This document shows positions 25,520 through 36,776 of a stretch of 64,000 bases of DNA, piece by piece; position 1 is the first letter of the stretch, and each line of letters starts with the position of its first letter. A model generated the notes under the pieces. That model had not been told where the DNA came from and made no database searches. It saw nothing but the letters and a program-made list of their open reading frames with translations. Source of the DNA: Rhizopus arrhizus (lineage: Eukaryota > Mucoromycota > Mucoromycetes > Mucorales > Rhizopodaceae); NCBI GenBank assembly GCA_024220505.1, contig JAKZZE010000016.1:1226591-1290590 (forward strand). The letters are read 5' to 3'. Made by a program: the position numbers and the translations under genes.

Positions 25520-26851
25520 TCAATCAAGAGCCATACGGTTTAAATGACCGTTAGTTTCGTCTTCATTATTTTCAGTGTTTTCATTGTTATTTGAGCGAAT
25601 TGCCATACGATTGACACGAGAGAGGGAAAATCCTTCATTTGCTTTTGCATTACTTAAAGACTTCTTTGCCTCCTTGAACTCTTCACAGCGATGGCCTTTA
25701 CTCCATTCTTTACCACAGTACATACACGGCTTGGGCTTACCAGTACCCTTATTGGTGCTTATATTATTCGATTTGATACCATTCATGACTTTACTAGCTC
25801 CTGGTGAAGCTTTACTAGTCTTTACAAAAGAGATACGAGAGACTTGTTCTTCTTCAGATCCTCTGTTGCGCTTGTGTGGGTTTTTGATTGAAAAAGCAGA
25901 ATCTTCACCCGAAGCAAGGACCAAATCAATTATTTGATTTATTGAACTAGGGAGCTTAGCACCCAAATGAGATGAGATAGCCACTTGAGCCACGGTTTTG
26001 ACAGAAGGTTTAAGTGATGCAAAATAGGTTACAGCCAGTTGGGTTCCATCTTCCATACCCGCTTCTCTTCTCATCTTTTGAAACCGGTTGGAATATTCCC
26101 TATTACTTTCATACGGAGCTTGACGCATAGAGCCAACTTCAACCATTAGCAAAAACTTTCGATACGGAGTATCAAAGTGGTCAAGAACAATAGGACGGAC
26201 TTCTTTCCAGGTGTAACGCTTGTTCATTAAGGCTTCCCGGGACCAAGAGACTTGTTCTGGGTTCATGCATAAGGGTAATAATCTTTCCCAATTTGAATTA
26301 AGCGACAAACCATGAGCATGTAGTACCGTTTCAAAAGTATTACAGAAGTCATAAGCAGAATCAAAGGGGTCCGTCTTCTTCTTCCACAGTGCCTCACCAC
26401 GCAATTGTAACACAGGCAAATCATTAGGGACTACTAAACGCACCGAACCAAGATTATCAGAGCCATTTAAGTCTTGTCTGTCTTCAAAAAGAGAAATCAT
26501 TGATTTATGGGCTTCTTGTGCAGCCACTATCTTCTGTTCAAATTCTTTATACAACGACAAAGCTTGCAATGTTTCTGGACTATCAGGACTGGATTGGTTT
26601 GAATTCATATAGGCAGCAAACAGAACCAAAGCTTGTTTTTTCATATCCTTGATCATACCAATGCTTTTGAGAGCAACATCTTCTGGTTTAGGCATTACAG
26701 GGATAGGAGTGTCTTCTTCCATAGGAGTAACTTCAGAGTGAGCATATTTACTAGCCATTGTACCCAGTTGGACAGAAGGATCCACAGTAGATGGAGAATC
26801 AGTAGGATTGCTAGTACCATCAGCAATTTCACCAAGAGTATTTTCAGACAT
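25520..26851 (-). CDS. Gag of the Ty3-type element
   Basis: 443 aa from ATG at 26851 (MSENTLGEIADG). It has a long helical capsid-like middle and a zinc-knuckle-like CMYCGKEWSKGHRC near residue 380. It ends at TGA 25520-25522, and the frame continues open into protease and RT without a frame change. Stop-codon readthrough is therefore a plausible way of making Gag-Pol; alternatively the TGA is a mutation. An upstream in-frame TTG at 26887 is less likely as a start. Confidence 0.88.
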   Translation of the reverse strand: MSENTLGEIADGTSNPTDSPSTVDPSVQLGTMASKYAHSEVTPMEEDTPIPVMPKPEDVALKSIGMIKDMKKQALVLFAAYMNSNQSSPDSPETLQALSLYKEFEQKIVAAQEAHKSMISLFEDRQDLNGSDNLGSVRLVVPNDLPVLQLRGEALWKKKTDPFDSAYDFCNTFETVLHAHGLSLNSNWERLLPLCMNPEQVSWSREALMNKRYTWKEVRPIVLDHFDTPYRKFLLMVEVGSMRQAPYESNREYSNRFQKMRREAGMEDGTQLAVTYFASLKPSVKTVAQVAISSHLGAKLPSSINQIIDLVLASGEDSAFSIKNPHKRNRGSEEEQVSRISFVKTSKASPGASKVMNGIKSNNISTNKGTGKPKPCMYCGKEWSKGHRCEEFKEAKKSLSNAKANEGFSLSRVNRMAIRSNNNENTENNEDETNGHLNRMALD

Positions 26852-26896
26852 ACGTATTTTAAATTTCAAATAAAGAGCAAAATTCAAAAAGTAAAA

Positions 26897-27464
26897 TGTT
26901 GTATAATGGTAATAGTTATTAAGAAAAAGGTAGAAACAAAGATCAAGAAACAGTTTGAGTACTTTTTGAGACTGATCTTTATTTCAGTTTAAGTTAAAGT
27001 AAAAATTATTCTAATTGAAGGTAGGTATTTATATCTTATTGAGTGAGTGGCTTGATATCTTCTATTGTAAGCGTTCTTCTAATATTCAGGTACTTTAGCA
27101 AGTGTCATCTATAATTATGATTATGAAAACTTTTCATTTGTTCTTTTGTATGTCTGTCATAGATTATCTTTTATTCGGGGAATTCCTCACTGATTTGAAT
27201 AACGTTATTTTACGCGTTATTTCAATTATATGAAAGATTAGCAATATTCCTGATATTGGATTGGATCTTGTTATTTTAGTTGATACTTCTTCTTATAAAA
27301 GAACTCTCATTAATACAAAACATATTCTAAAAGAATATGTTTAATTGGAATTGATTGTATAATCTTATTTAAATAAACTTATATTTTATTTTTATTTAAT
27401 TATGATCTTGTATTAAGACTTATATTTATCAATGTCTACTACAATCAGTTACTGTTCTACAACA
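26897..27464 (-). repeat. 5' LTR (568 bp)
   Basis: Same length and, where compared, same sequence as 21501-22068. Transcription would start here, toward lower coordinates. The TCGTT duplication follows at 27465-27469. Confidence 0.95.
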
Positions 27465-29060
27465 TCGTTTACCAATCTTGTGAAATAATTTACAATCGTG
27501 TACAATCAGGTAAGAGATTTATCCACGCACAGCCTCCTGTCTCTGCCACAAATCGTGTAAGTTATTGTTTGCCCTTTGGTTAATTGATGGTTCAAGATTT
27601 GTGGCCAACACAGGAGACTGTTGGGAGACGTTTTCGTTAACTGATCTTGCAAGATGGATCTTTCATCAGTTACGTTGTGGCTCTTGTTTATTATCAATTT
27701 GACATCTAATGGTGCTTGGTAACCAATCACGCTTTGTAAATCATTACTTTATTTGTCTTTTCGCTCTTTTATAAACCACTCATGTTGCCTTATATACTTC
27801 TTTATTGACCACTCATATTGCATTATATACTTCTTTATGAACCACTTATATAGCTTTATATACTTCTTTATTGACCATTCATATTGCAATAAATATTGCT
27901 TTATATACACAAAAAAATAGGGATTTTGTTTATAAAAAATAGCTTTTTTTTTATTTGAATAAAATAATAATAATACATGGTATTTCTTTGCTTGTAGCGT
28001 TTTAAAAGTGTACTTGACTTACCTAATGTCACCAGAATAGCAGCATCTAATCTAAAAATACATCAATTAGCCTCGTGGAACTCAAAAAGTTCTCAAAAGA
28101 AAAAAAAAAAGCCAAGCTCGAGGATTCAAAGACACAAGGATTCAAAGACTTGGGTACTCAAAGCAAAAGAAAAGACATCAGTACTTAAGAACCAAAGCAA
28201 AGGCAGAAAAGAGATAGAAAAGGCCAAAGCAAAGCAGCATTCATCTATAATAGTTATTAGCTATCGTGTATATATAATAAAAGTAATAGTACCTTTCTTT
28301 AGATAGACCATGGGAAGAAAACTAGCTAAGCGTATACAAACGACTAAAAAAGCATCAGACATCTATAATATTTATTAGCTATTGAGTATATGTAGCAAAA
28401 ATAATAGCACCTTGCTTTAGATGGGCTAAGAGAAAAACCTTGCTAAGCTTTACCAACAAGTAAAAAAAAAAAAAAAAAGGAAGCAGTACGCATCTATAAT
28501 AATTATTAGTTATTGAGTATATAGTAAAAGTAATAGTACCTTGCTTTAGATGGATCATGAGATAAAAAAAAAAAGAAAAAAAAGCATCAGCCAAGCTTAT
28601 ACTAACAAGTAAAAGAAGCAATGATAATCATGGGAGAGACTTTATAAAGACCATTTAAAACATCAAGAAAGGAACAAACACAACTTTACTAAAAAAAAAT
28701 ACCATAAGAATAGAAATAGAATATATATAATGTTAAGAACTTACCTTTTAGAAAGAATGTTTTGTTTAAAAAAAAAAAGAAAAAAAAAAGGAAAAAAAAA
28801 AAGTACTTTTTTTATAGCCTCATTTTACCAGTGTTACAGTTACCCACTATCGATTAAAAATAAGTCTTCTTTAATACTGTTTAACTATTGAAACATTCAG
28901 AGAGGCTATTCATAAGCAGTTTAAACTTTCTCTTCTTTTTTTTTTTTTTATTTAAATGTAATATCTTTAACTCCAAAGGCTTTTTTTTCTTCGCTTTTTT
29001 TGTAGAACAAACAAAAGTATCATCTTGTTTTGTGTTCATCTTCAATTTATTTTGTACTTA
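27465..29060. other. A2 subterminal region, non-coding
   Basis: It contains the short 33-34 bp repeats (27775-27905) and three roughly 120-bp units (28245-28560) of the CACTA-A accessory-gene end, A-runs, and the 5' region of the accessory gene up to the Tc1 insertion. No gene is seen. An open frame near the Tc1 border is an A/T-rich leader also present in A1 and A5. Confidence 0.7.
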
Positions 29061-30690
29061 CAGTAGCGGACAAAACTGGTGCACAAAACTTTTTTTTAGC
29101 TTTTAACTACCATTACCTGCTCATGGTAATTGCAATAGTCATGAAACTGTACTAGAAGGAGGATATACTAGTCATTGTAATCTATGTATGTTCTAAGCAT
29201 GACATTGTTAAAACTGAGCGATAAGCGTGCTTTGAATTTATAAAATCTTATATTTTCTAAAAACCGCAAAAGTGGCTAAAATCTTAGACTTTATATAATC
29301 ATCTCATCTCTTGATATTATCGGATATTCTTCTTTGCATATGCTAATAATATGCGTGTATATCATTTTCAGTAAAAGAACCCGGCTCTTTAACTATTCTT
29401 TTCCAAAGATCATCGACCCTTTTTGATCTAGTGTCGTATCATCATACCTTTGCCATCAATTGCCACCTGGCATGCTTAAGCGGACTTAGGCCGGGATTAG
29501 TGGCGGCTAAACTTGTAGCACAGAAGCGCTGTTATCAAATATTGAGTTTGTGACATGCGTTGACTTGTGCCTTGTGTCATTGTCATACTGAAACGAGAGA
29601 TTACGACGTTTTAGACTACTATACGCTAGGCTTTTGTGGTATGAAGTAAGCGAAATATATGTGTATATTTATGAGTTCATTATACCATCGTATACCTGAC
29701 ACACATATTCTGGTCCTCAATATCTAATACAGCCTTAAAACATAACAGAGCAGCCAGCATGCTTCATTGTTTGATCACCGTGAAAAAATCGCTAAGGTTG
29801 CTCGACTTGCTTTCAATATTAGTGTATACTGTCTGCATCCATAATGTTCATATTTGTTTCATTGCTAAAGATAGAAGACTTCCAGCCCTCTATAGTATAC
29901 AATGGCTTGTCGTGATACCACATTCATCGCTTTTTCCGACTTATACAGCTGATGAAATTCTTCGATTCCTTACTTCCAGACTCAAAATCTAGCTTCCTAC
30001 TGTGCCTTTAGACTGACAGTCTGCTAACACTGTATCTTAAGGTCCTCAAAATGTGCTGAGCATCAGGAACTGTGTGTAGCGGACCTTGTCCAAGCTCTAG
30101 GTTGATGACTGAACTAATAACTTTTCAGGCTAATAGCGGAATACCTTCATGATCACAAGACATTAAGTTTCTTTCTTCCCTCTTTCTCCTGTTGATTGTC
30201 CATTTAGAGATCCTTGTTACTCTAGAAATATCTGCTGTCGTACGAACTAGGCGTGTTCGAGATCTCAGAGTTTCGTTTTTACAGTTGCTTATTTTCTTAA
30301 ACATATAAGGCTAGTACTTTGTTATAGTGAATAGGGTAAAAACAAAAGGGGGGACTCAATGGGAAATACAAAATAAGTACAGTTTTATATATTTTTTAAG
30401 AGCTACTAAAATTTACTAATATGCTGTGAAATCTGAAAGCAAACGGGAGAGATATGGGGAAAATTGAAAGAAGGCTAGACAATCACTACATTTTTGGCGA
30501 AAATTGAAATATGCAAAAAATCACTAAAAATGACCTTATGCCTGGGGGATGTCCGGCACAGTTCCGGTTTACATAACATAATGTATATTTTGGACTGTCT
30601 TTCAGATGGTATATGCCACAAAAGTCGCAGACATATGGCGGAGATACAATGTTGATTTTAATTTTTGTGCACCAGTTTTGTCCGCTACTG
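29061..30690 (-). mobile_element. Tc1-like element Tc-a, copy 3
   Basis: 1630 bp with the same CAGTAGCGGACAAAACTGGT termini, TA at 29059-29060 and 30691-30692. It is inserted about 45 bp upstream of the A2 accessory-gene ATG. A5 shows the uninterrupted site (GTACTTATG). It differs from copies 1 and 2 at scattered positions, so it is an older, independent copy. Confidence 0.93.
29286..30304 (-). pseudogene. Decayed Tc1-like transposase (Tc-a copy 3)
   Basis: Aligned by position with the pseudogene of copies 1 and 2. It has the same degenerate Tc1 blocks with stops, plus its own substitutions. Not functional. Boundaries are transferred from copy 2 and approximate. Confidence 0.65.
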
Positions 30691-30735
30691 TATGTTTTTT
30701 TTTTTTTTTCTTCCATATATAATTTGTTTTAAAAA

Positions 30736-30847
30736 ATGTCTCGTCGTGCTGCCACCCCCATCAACGTTCCCAGCAATGCTCCCAAGAGAGCAAGAATTTC
30801 CATGAGCATTGCTGGATCATCATCCACCGTTGTTCCTGTTTCTGCTG

Positions 30848-30887
<40 letters not shown>

Positions 30888-32000
30888 TCCTGTTTCTGTT
30901 CCTGTTTCTGTTCCTGTTCCTGTTGCAAGCTTCAGTAGCTTTACAGCTCCTCGCTTGGAGAGCCCTGTTGGCACTGAAGCCATCGGAGCAGCCTCTGGTC
31001 TCGCACCAGAGATAATAGCTGCTCAGATACAGCAATTACAACAATTGCTGCAGCAACAGCAACAGCAGCAGCAACAGCAGCAGCAGCAACACCGAGCTTC
31101 AGAAGCTGAGGTCGACGCGGCCAAAAAAGAATGCAGTGTAAGTTTAGGACATATTTATTAAATTAGTAATTGTAATTTAATAACTATATTTTATACCTTT
31201 CTGTGTTATATAGAGTTATTTAGCAGAATACTACCGTGATTACGTTGTTGGTCGCAGAAGCGAATTTGACTTGGACGTTACCTTCGCCCATAAAAATAAC
31301 AGAAAAGTCAAGGCATTGTTGTATGAGCAAGCCAGAAAGCACCATCGTTTTGATTTGCTCACCACCTCACAAATAAATGCTATAATTAGGAGCAAGTATT
31401 CCTACATGATGAGCAAGGCCAAGGGGAAGACAGTTGTTTCACCAAAAACTACCTGTCGTAGCCGTATAAATACGGTGAGTATTTAATATTTTGAAGATTA
31501 TACTATAAAATATAGGAAATACTTACATTGATACCTTACAATAGAAACTCTCTAACAGGAGATCTGTTTATATGGCTAACCCTTCCGCGTTCGACGCCCG
31601 TTTCCCGTTCGCTGGTAAAATTCTGACTGTTGACTGGACGTCAGATGAAGAAGATGGGCCAGAGGACGAGAACGGCCGTACGTTCGTGGTCAAAAGGCCA
31701 TCATTTAGAAGCAACGAAGTAAGCAAAATGTTGTTGACAAGTTTCATCTTCTAATATACCTTAATTAATCTATAGGTGGTGCAATTCCACGAAGAGTTGC
31801 AAAAACGATACAAGGAGTCGATGAAGAAAAAGGGGGCTCCACCAACTATTAGAAGAATAATAGAAAACGTTGAGGTGGAGTTCCCCGACAAACTTGATGA
31901 TGCCGATTTTCCTTCCTGGGCTTTTTCTTCTTCTGCTCTTGGTTTTCCAACCTCTGTTTCTGCTTCTTCCTCTTTTGCGACTTCCAGTTCAATGCAGTAG
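30736..32000 (+). CDS. CACTA-A accessory protein, A2 copy
   Basis: Exons 30736-31137, 31214-31474, 31545-31718 and 31776-32000 join in phase 0, giving 353 aa. The start is identical in style to the other copies (MSRRAATPINVPSNAPKRAR). It then has an Ala/Pro/Val microsatellite segment (codons from 30839-30924), a polyglutamine run, and the conserved part from exon 2. In this subfamily exon 2 reads FDLDVTFAHKNNRKVKALL, where A1 and A3 have ITFDLKEVLRYKQNAKVRD, while DWTSDEEDGPEDENGRTFVV and WAFSS are shared. A Tc1 insertion separates the gene from its normal upstream sequence, so expression from this copy is doubtful. Function is not recognised. Confidence 0.82.
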
Positions 32001-32161
32001 GCATTCTTCCCCTTTTTTTTTTCTTGGTTTGTTGTTTCTTCACAAATTGAATAAAATTTTTTAAAAAAAAGTCTATTGAATGATTCTTTAGTAAAATATA
32101 TAATAAAACAATAATAATAATAATAATAATAAATGAATGAATGAACGCTTCGACATAGTTT

Positions 32162-35082
32162 TTACATATAGATCCGTCTTGGGAGAGAAAGTGTAAGAAT
32201 ATGATTATCTAAATATGACTTCACTGCTACTGGATTGTGAATTTTGTGAACAGGAAGTATATTTTGTTGTGAGACTGGGTCAAACTGGTTTTTCCACACT
32301 TGAATGCCAGTATCATCAAAGGAGGGAAAGTGATGGGTCGCATGGCTGTACCAATTGACAAATGCAAAGTAATGAGTGTAGTTGTTAAATGAATGTGTAA
32401 AGAGATAAGAAATTTGACCAATGCGTATTTCGTTGTTGATAATAGCTTGGATAATGCAGGAGGATGAAGAAGTTGAAGTATTTTTTGATGATGTATATTT
32501 TTGTCCAAGCAAGTTTATATTTTTAAATGAATGAATAATATTGCTGATAAACGTGCCAGGGATGAGTGCATAGGTATAGGTGTAGTAATTAATTAATGAT
32601 TCATAGTGTTCTGGGCATATAAGTTGAGTTCGATTGTCGAAATTTAAAGGAAAGGATGTGGGTGGCAGAGGCTCACTACCAGTTATTGTTGAATTGAATA
32701 AGCTAGGTCCGTCTATGAAACGAGAGTAATCAAATGGCGTTAAACCACTCTCGTCATTCGTAACCTCACCTATCTCTTCTATAAATTTAATTAGTAGGAG
32801 TATGTCTTCGTTTGTTGAATTTATAAAGGAATGTAAAGAATATACTAGATCTTGTGTGTGAACATTTTGAATAAACATAGTAGCATAAGTGGTTTCAAAT
32901 CCAGTCTTAAAATTGATGTTGATATGTTTCATATCGCCATTGAGACGTTCAAAGCCATAAAGCCAAAAAGAGTATGAGGGACCAAAGTCCAGGAAGCTTT
33001 CTTTTAAATGAAGATGCATATGCATATTTGGGGTGGGCATAGATTCACCATACAGCTCGACACAGGTCTTGCCAAAGTTTTTCATCAATAGATGTGCGGT
33101 ATCTATGTCTTCTACTGTGATGGAAGGGCCAGTGACCAGCTTCACAGCATCGACATACCGCAACCAGTTTGTAAAATGTTCACCTGCCAGTTTTTGTTTG
33201 AGCAGGAAAGGTGACAGCACAACAACCCAGGTTCTCCACTCATCTGATTTCATATTAGCAAAAGCACCAGAGATTTTTCCTATTTTTTTTAAAAAAAAAA
33301 GAAAAAAAAATAAGTATTTTGTTCCACCATGAAATAAAGCTTTATTCCATGTATATATAAACACGATCAAGCAGTATTACATACCTTCAGATAGCTTAGC
33401 GTATTGCTGAGGAATGCTGATAGTAGTCGACTCTGTTGCCATTGCTGGAAAATCAGTAGAAACAAGCAAGCCAAAATCCTGCCAGACTTCAATCATTTTC
33501 TTAGGTGTTCCAAGAAATAAGTTATGCATTGGATCGACAGTTACATATCTCACCACATCAAAGTAAGGAAGTCGATGTACTTCACTCCACTTTGTACCAG
33601 AACTTGCCTGTTTTTCTTCTTGTTGTGCCTTGTGCGTAGCAGTCAACCAGTCATACGCATCAAATCTTTGCTGTTCCCACGTTCTTTGCACCCAGTTTTC
33701 ATCGTTGAAATCAGAAAAGTTTGGTTTTGAAGACCTGGTACCAGTTGATAGACGGCCAAAAGCAGTTGAGCACTTGTTACATGCTTTAGTAGCCATGGCG
33801 CCCATGTATCCAGCTACTTTTCTTGCTGCAGGCATATCACAATTGATGGACATCAATGCCACACGAACTAGTTCTCCGTTAGGATTTTCGTAAGTGGGCA
33901 TTATAACACCATTGTACAGTACAAGCAATTCATCTACCAATGGCTTCAAGAAGTTTTGGATTTGATCATCATTGGGCTCATGTGGTCCAGGAATAACACC
34001 TGCCAAAACGATGTTGGAAAACTTCATACGTGTATTTCTTGGCAGATTGTTGATTGCAAGGTAAATGGCACCACTAGAATGCTTCATGTTGTCACTTGGC
34101 TGGAACCAATCCACATTCAAGGATACCATCAATGATCTTGGTTGACTGGTAAAAATTTGCCCGTTTGAATCCACAAGCTGATTCCAAACTCTGCCATCGT
34201 ATATGTCGAACATAACATCTTCATCAACTGATCTTCTTCTCCATTGCTCAATTTGTTGTTCAAAACTGGGTCGCATAAAGAACTTTTTTAAAGTCTCAGT
34301 AATTGAGTTGTAGGGATACTCAAGCACTGGCTTTAAACTGCTGCCTGCAAAAAGAGCATTTCCACATGGTTGTGCTTGTCGATAAGGGTTGTGAGGGAAG
34401 CGTACATAGCCACAGGAGCGAGAATGCAAGCTTCCAGAAGTGTAAACGCTTCGACAAGCAGAGCAAACAAGAAAACGGGACAAACCATTGCTGGCAGTGG
34501 AATAATTGACCATAGTACGGGCAGTAGAGATCTTTGTAGGAATCTCCATACCATGGCCAAGAGAACGGACAAAGAAGGAAAGAAAGGCCAACAAGTCTTC
34601 ACCGGCTTTCACCGAGAGGTGCTTTGCTTGAAAAAGCACAATGAACAACAGCAAGAGGTGACGAAGCTGTTCTTCATTACTCATTCCTTCCTCTTCGTCA
34701 ATATTCATTCCGTCTAACAAGTTGCAAAATACATTTCAATAAATAAAACCTTTCTTATATTAAATACTTTGCTGATTAAAAATATACCTTCAGTTACTGG
34801 TTCAGGAATGGCTGATGAGTATTCGACAGTTTCCTCCCCGTTGTCGTTAGCTTCAGATACTCTTCTCGATTCTATTTTGTTTTTTTTTTTTTTTTTTTTT
34901 TTTTTGAAAATTAGCACGTTTGGATTTCTATTGAAAAATAAAACAAAAAAACCTCTATTTCTAACTCTGTCGATAAGTTCATGACCTCTTACAGTTCTCT
35001 TTGCAAGCATTCTGAATCCATTGGGATGGTTGCTGCATTCAGAACAGGTACAAATAATTTTGGTGGTGTTGAAGTTGTTCAT
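32162..35082 (-). CDS. CACTA-A tnp2-type DDE transposase, A2 copy, apparently intact
   Basis: Exons in order of transcription: 34953-35082, 34788-34871, 33385-34713 and 32162-33279. The junctions are all phase 1 and sum to 2661 nt, 886 aa with no stop. An N-terminal CTCSECSNHP cluster and a CSACRSVYTSG zinc-ribbon-like region precede the catalytic core. Core motifs: NVDWFQPSDN (first Asp), INNLPRNTRMKFSN, VIPGPHEPNDDQ, VDPMHNLFLGTPK (second Asp), TPNMHMHLHLKES and FERLNGD (probable Glu). These match the tnp2/Transposase_21 family of CACTA (EnSpm) elements. It should bind the CACTG ends and cut and paste the elements. It is the only uninterrupted transposase copy here and could mobilise A3, A4 and A6 in trans. 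Confidence 0.88.
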
Positions 35083-36418
35083 GTTTATATTTTTTAAATT
35101 TGGAAATAGCAAAGAAAATTGGTAGAAAGAGAAAATATGCCTGATAAAAAAAACATGTTAAATTTAAAAAAACAAAGTCGGTGCTTAAAGTAACGTTTTT
35201 TTTTTCCCTCGTTTTGTTTCATGGAATACTCTAGATGCCAAAGGCATAAGAAAAAAGGAAAGCTCAAGCACTGGTCAAATGTAAGTTTATTAAAAAAAAT
35301 AACAACCAAGTCTAATGTCGATTTCTTTTTTTTTTTTTTTTTTTTTTTTTACAGTAGGAATTCCTAATGGGACACATTCGGATGATGAACATTAACCTCA
35401 TGAGAGAAGCTGTTCTTTCCAACATGACAAAGCTATAAGAATATCAAACTTTTATTACTGCTTGCTGCTGAAAATTCCTCTTTGGTAACGGAAGTTGGCA
35501 ATGTTAACATCTCTAATGGCTAATGGCTGATGGCTAATGGCTAATGGCTAATGGCCTAATGGCCTAATGGCAAATTACACCCATGTGTAAACATGAGGTA
35601 AGTAATGAACCAGTGTAAGCTTAAAAACATATATTCTCTTGTATTATTTGTCATAAAAAATAATAAAGCCATCTATTTACTTGAAAAACAAAAACGCTGT
35701 ACTTGTATGTGTTAATTATAACAAAATGTGAGCAAAGCTTCTTTATTTTTTTATTCTTTTTAGAATATACAAGTATTCTTTTGTTATAACATAAAAGCAT
35801 TTGCATTTCTATAAAGTATATTTGCTCTAGATTATTGTTTTCATTTGAATAAGGAACCTTTTATTGCTATATTCTTTTTTTTTTTTCGCTGTCTTTTTTT
35901 TTAACTGTGTCTTTTTTTTTAACTTTGTCTTTTTTTTTTACTTTTAATCTTTCAGCTTCTTTTTTTTTTTTTACTAAACGCAACTATTTTGTTACGTTCT
36001 GTTACACATTTCCAATGAGCTTAGCTAAAGATCACAGATTGCCTTCCTAATATGTATTCTTCTGTACAAAATAATCGCACGGTGCTTTTGATTTCCGCAT
36101 TTTGCCCTCAAAAATAAAAAAAATAAAATATCGGTCTTTAAACAATGGAGAGAAATACGCTTTCCAAAAAAAGATCGTTTGTAAAAAAAGACATTTCTTT
36201 AAAAACATGAATAACTCCATGAATATTTACCCTACAAATAAAATAATAACATCGTTAAATTTCTTTATTTTTTTCGCATCTAAATCTTTTTTCAAAATTC
36301 GAAAATGATCAATACAGCAAGATTTAATTTTTTTCACGAAAAAAAGTAACAATTTGTTACCCAAACGAAGAGCAATCTTGCGCAATCCGGTACCTAATTG
36401 GAACGATTATTTGCAGTG
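35083..36418. other. A2 transposase-side terminal region, non-coding
   Basis: No gene is seen. It includes a short TAATGGC repeat, several A/T-runs and an open frame (about 36100-36310) that recurs in other copies but is broken or shifted among them, with the composition of A/T-rich non-coding sequence. It ends at the CACTA-A terminus. Confidence 0.6.
35513..35570. repeat. TAATGGC microsatellite
   Basis: About eight units of TAATGGC, some altered (TGATGGC, CTAATGG). The same place in other CACTA-A copies has two to four units, so the tract varies in length between copies. Confidence 0.85.
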
Positions 36419-36474
36419 CCAGCAGTCGAAGACTGGGCGGAGAAGGAATAAGGCCGGGTGGTCTAGTACATCTC
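36419..36474 (-). mobile_element. SINE-2, 5' head portion
   Basis: Read on the minus strand, this stretch runs from the tRNA-Glu target duplication to the CACTA-A insertion point (CCA at 36419-36421) and continues at 10253. The first half of the internal promoter should lie here. The candidate A box (TACTAGACCACCCGG) is only an approximate match, and the head is unlike that of SINE-1. Confidence 0.65.
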
Positions 36475-36475
36475 C

Positions 36476-36547
36476 TCCTCAATGGTCCAGTGGCTAGGAT
36501 CTGTCGCTTTCACCGACATGGCCGGGGTTCGATTCCCCGTTGGGGAA
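36476..36547 (+). tRNA. tRNA-Glu (anticodon TTC)
   Basis: 72 nt fold as a cloverleaf. Acceptor TCCTCAA pairs with TTGGGGA, the anticodon arm is TGTCG-CTTTCAC-CGACA with TTC, and the T arm is CGGGG-TTCGATT-CCCCG. No intron. The first 15 nucleotides plus one upstream base are duplicated at 9765-9780 because SINE-2 inserted here, but this copy is complete. Confidence 0.95.
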
Positions 36548-36776
36548 TAAAGTTTTACTGTTTGTCTCTTTTTATTGTATTGTGGTGCTGTAACACACAC
36601 AATGGGAAAACATTAAAAAATTGTACCACAAGAATTGAATGAATACAGACAGTGTTTGAATTCAGATGGCTGTACAGATTCATACTGTAACACAATGCAG
36701 CAAACTTTTGCAGCATTTGACTTTTCTCTCTCCAATTCAAATCCAGGAAAATACAAACAAATACGTATTGTAACAC
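36548..36776. other. Ancestral spacer downstream of tRNA-Glu
   Basis: Single-copy sequence between the tRNA and the foldback element. A/T-rich, with no gene recognised. It ends with the foldback's TTGTAACAC target copy (36768-36776). Confidence 0.5.

Larger units (their letters stand above)
21501..27464 (-). mobile_element. Ty3/chromovirus-type LTR retrotransposon
   Basis: A 5964-bp element in minus orientation, with 568-bp LTRs at both ends (TGTTG...CAACA), flanked by TCGTT at 21496-21500 and 27465-27469. The target is the A2 end, 38 bp from its tip; A6 shows the empty site near 4513. The purine-rich tract beside the 3' LTR is clear (minus-strand GGGAGGGGATTAT). A tRNA-type primer site beside the 5' LTR is not obvious, so self-priming cannot be excluded. 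Confidence 0.95.
21463..36418. mobile_element. CACTA-A element A2 (transposase open)
   Basis: Begins CACTGCAAATAATAGTGTAA and ends with the inverse of CACTGCAAATAATCGTTCC, flanked by CCA at 21460-21462 and 36419-36421. It is 15 kb, or about 7.36 kb without the Ty3-type element (21501-27464) and the Tc1-like copy (29061-30690). It carries an open accessory gene on + and an apparently intact transposase on -. It lies directly beside A1, separated only by the CCA triplet. Confidence 0.93.

Noticed and set aside
32227..32508. 93-codon frame overlapping the A2 transposase (also 59756-60037)
   Set aside because: It is an alternative frame of transposase exon 4, whose own frame has clear homology between copies.
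35513..35570. Short regular repeats as a CRISPR-like array
   Set aside because: Seven-base TAATGGC units without spacers. It is a microsatellite in a eukaryotic transposon end.
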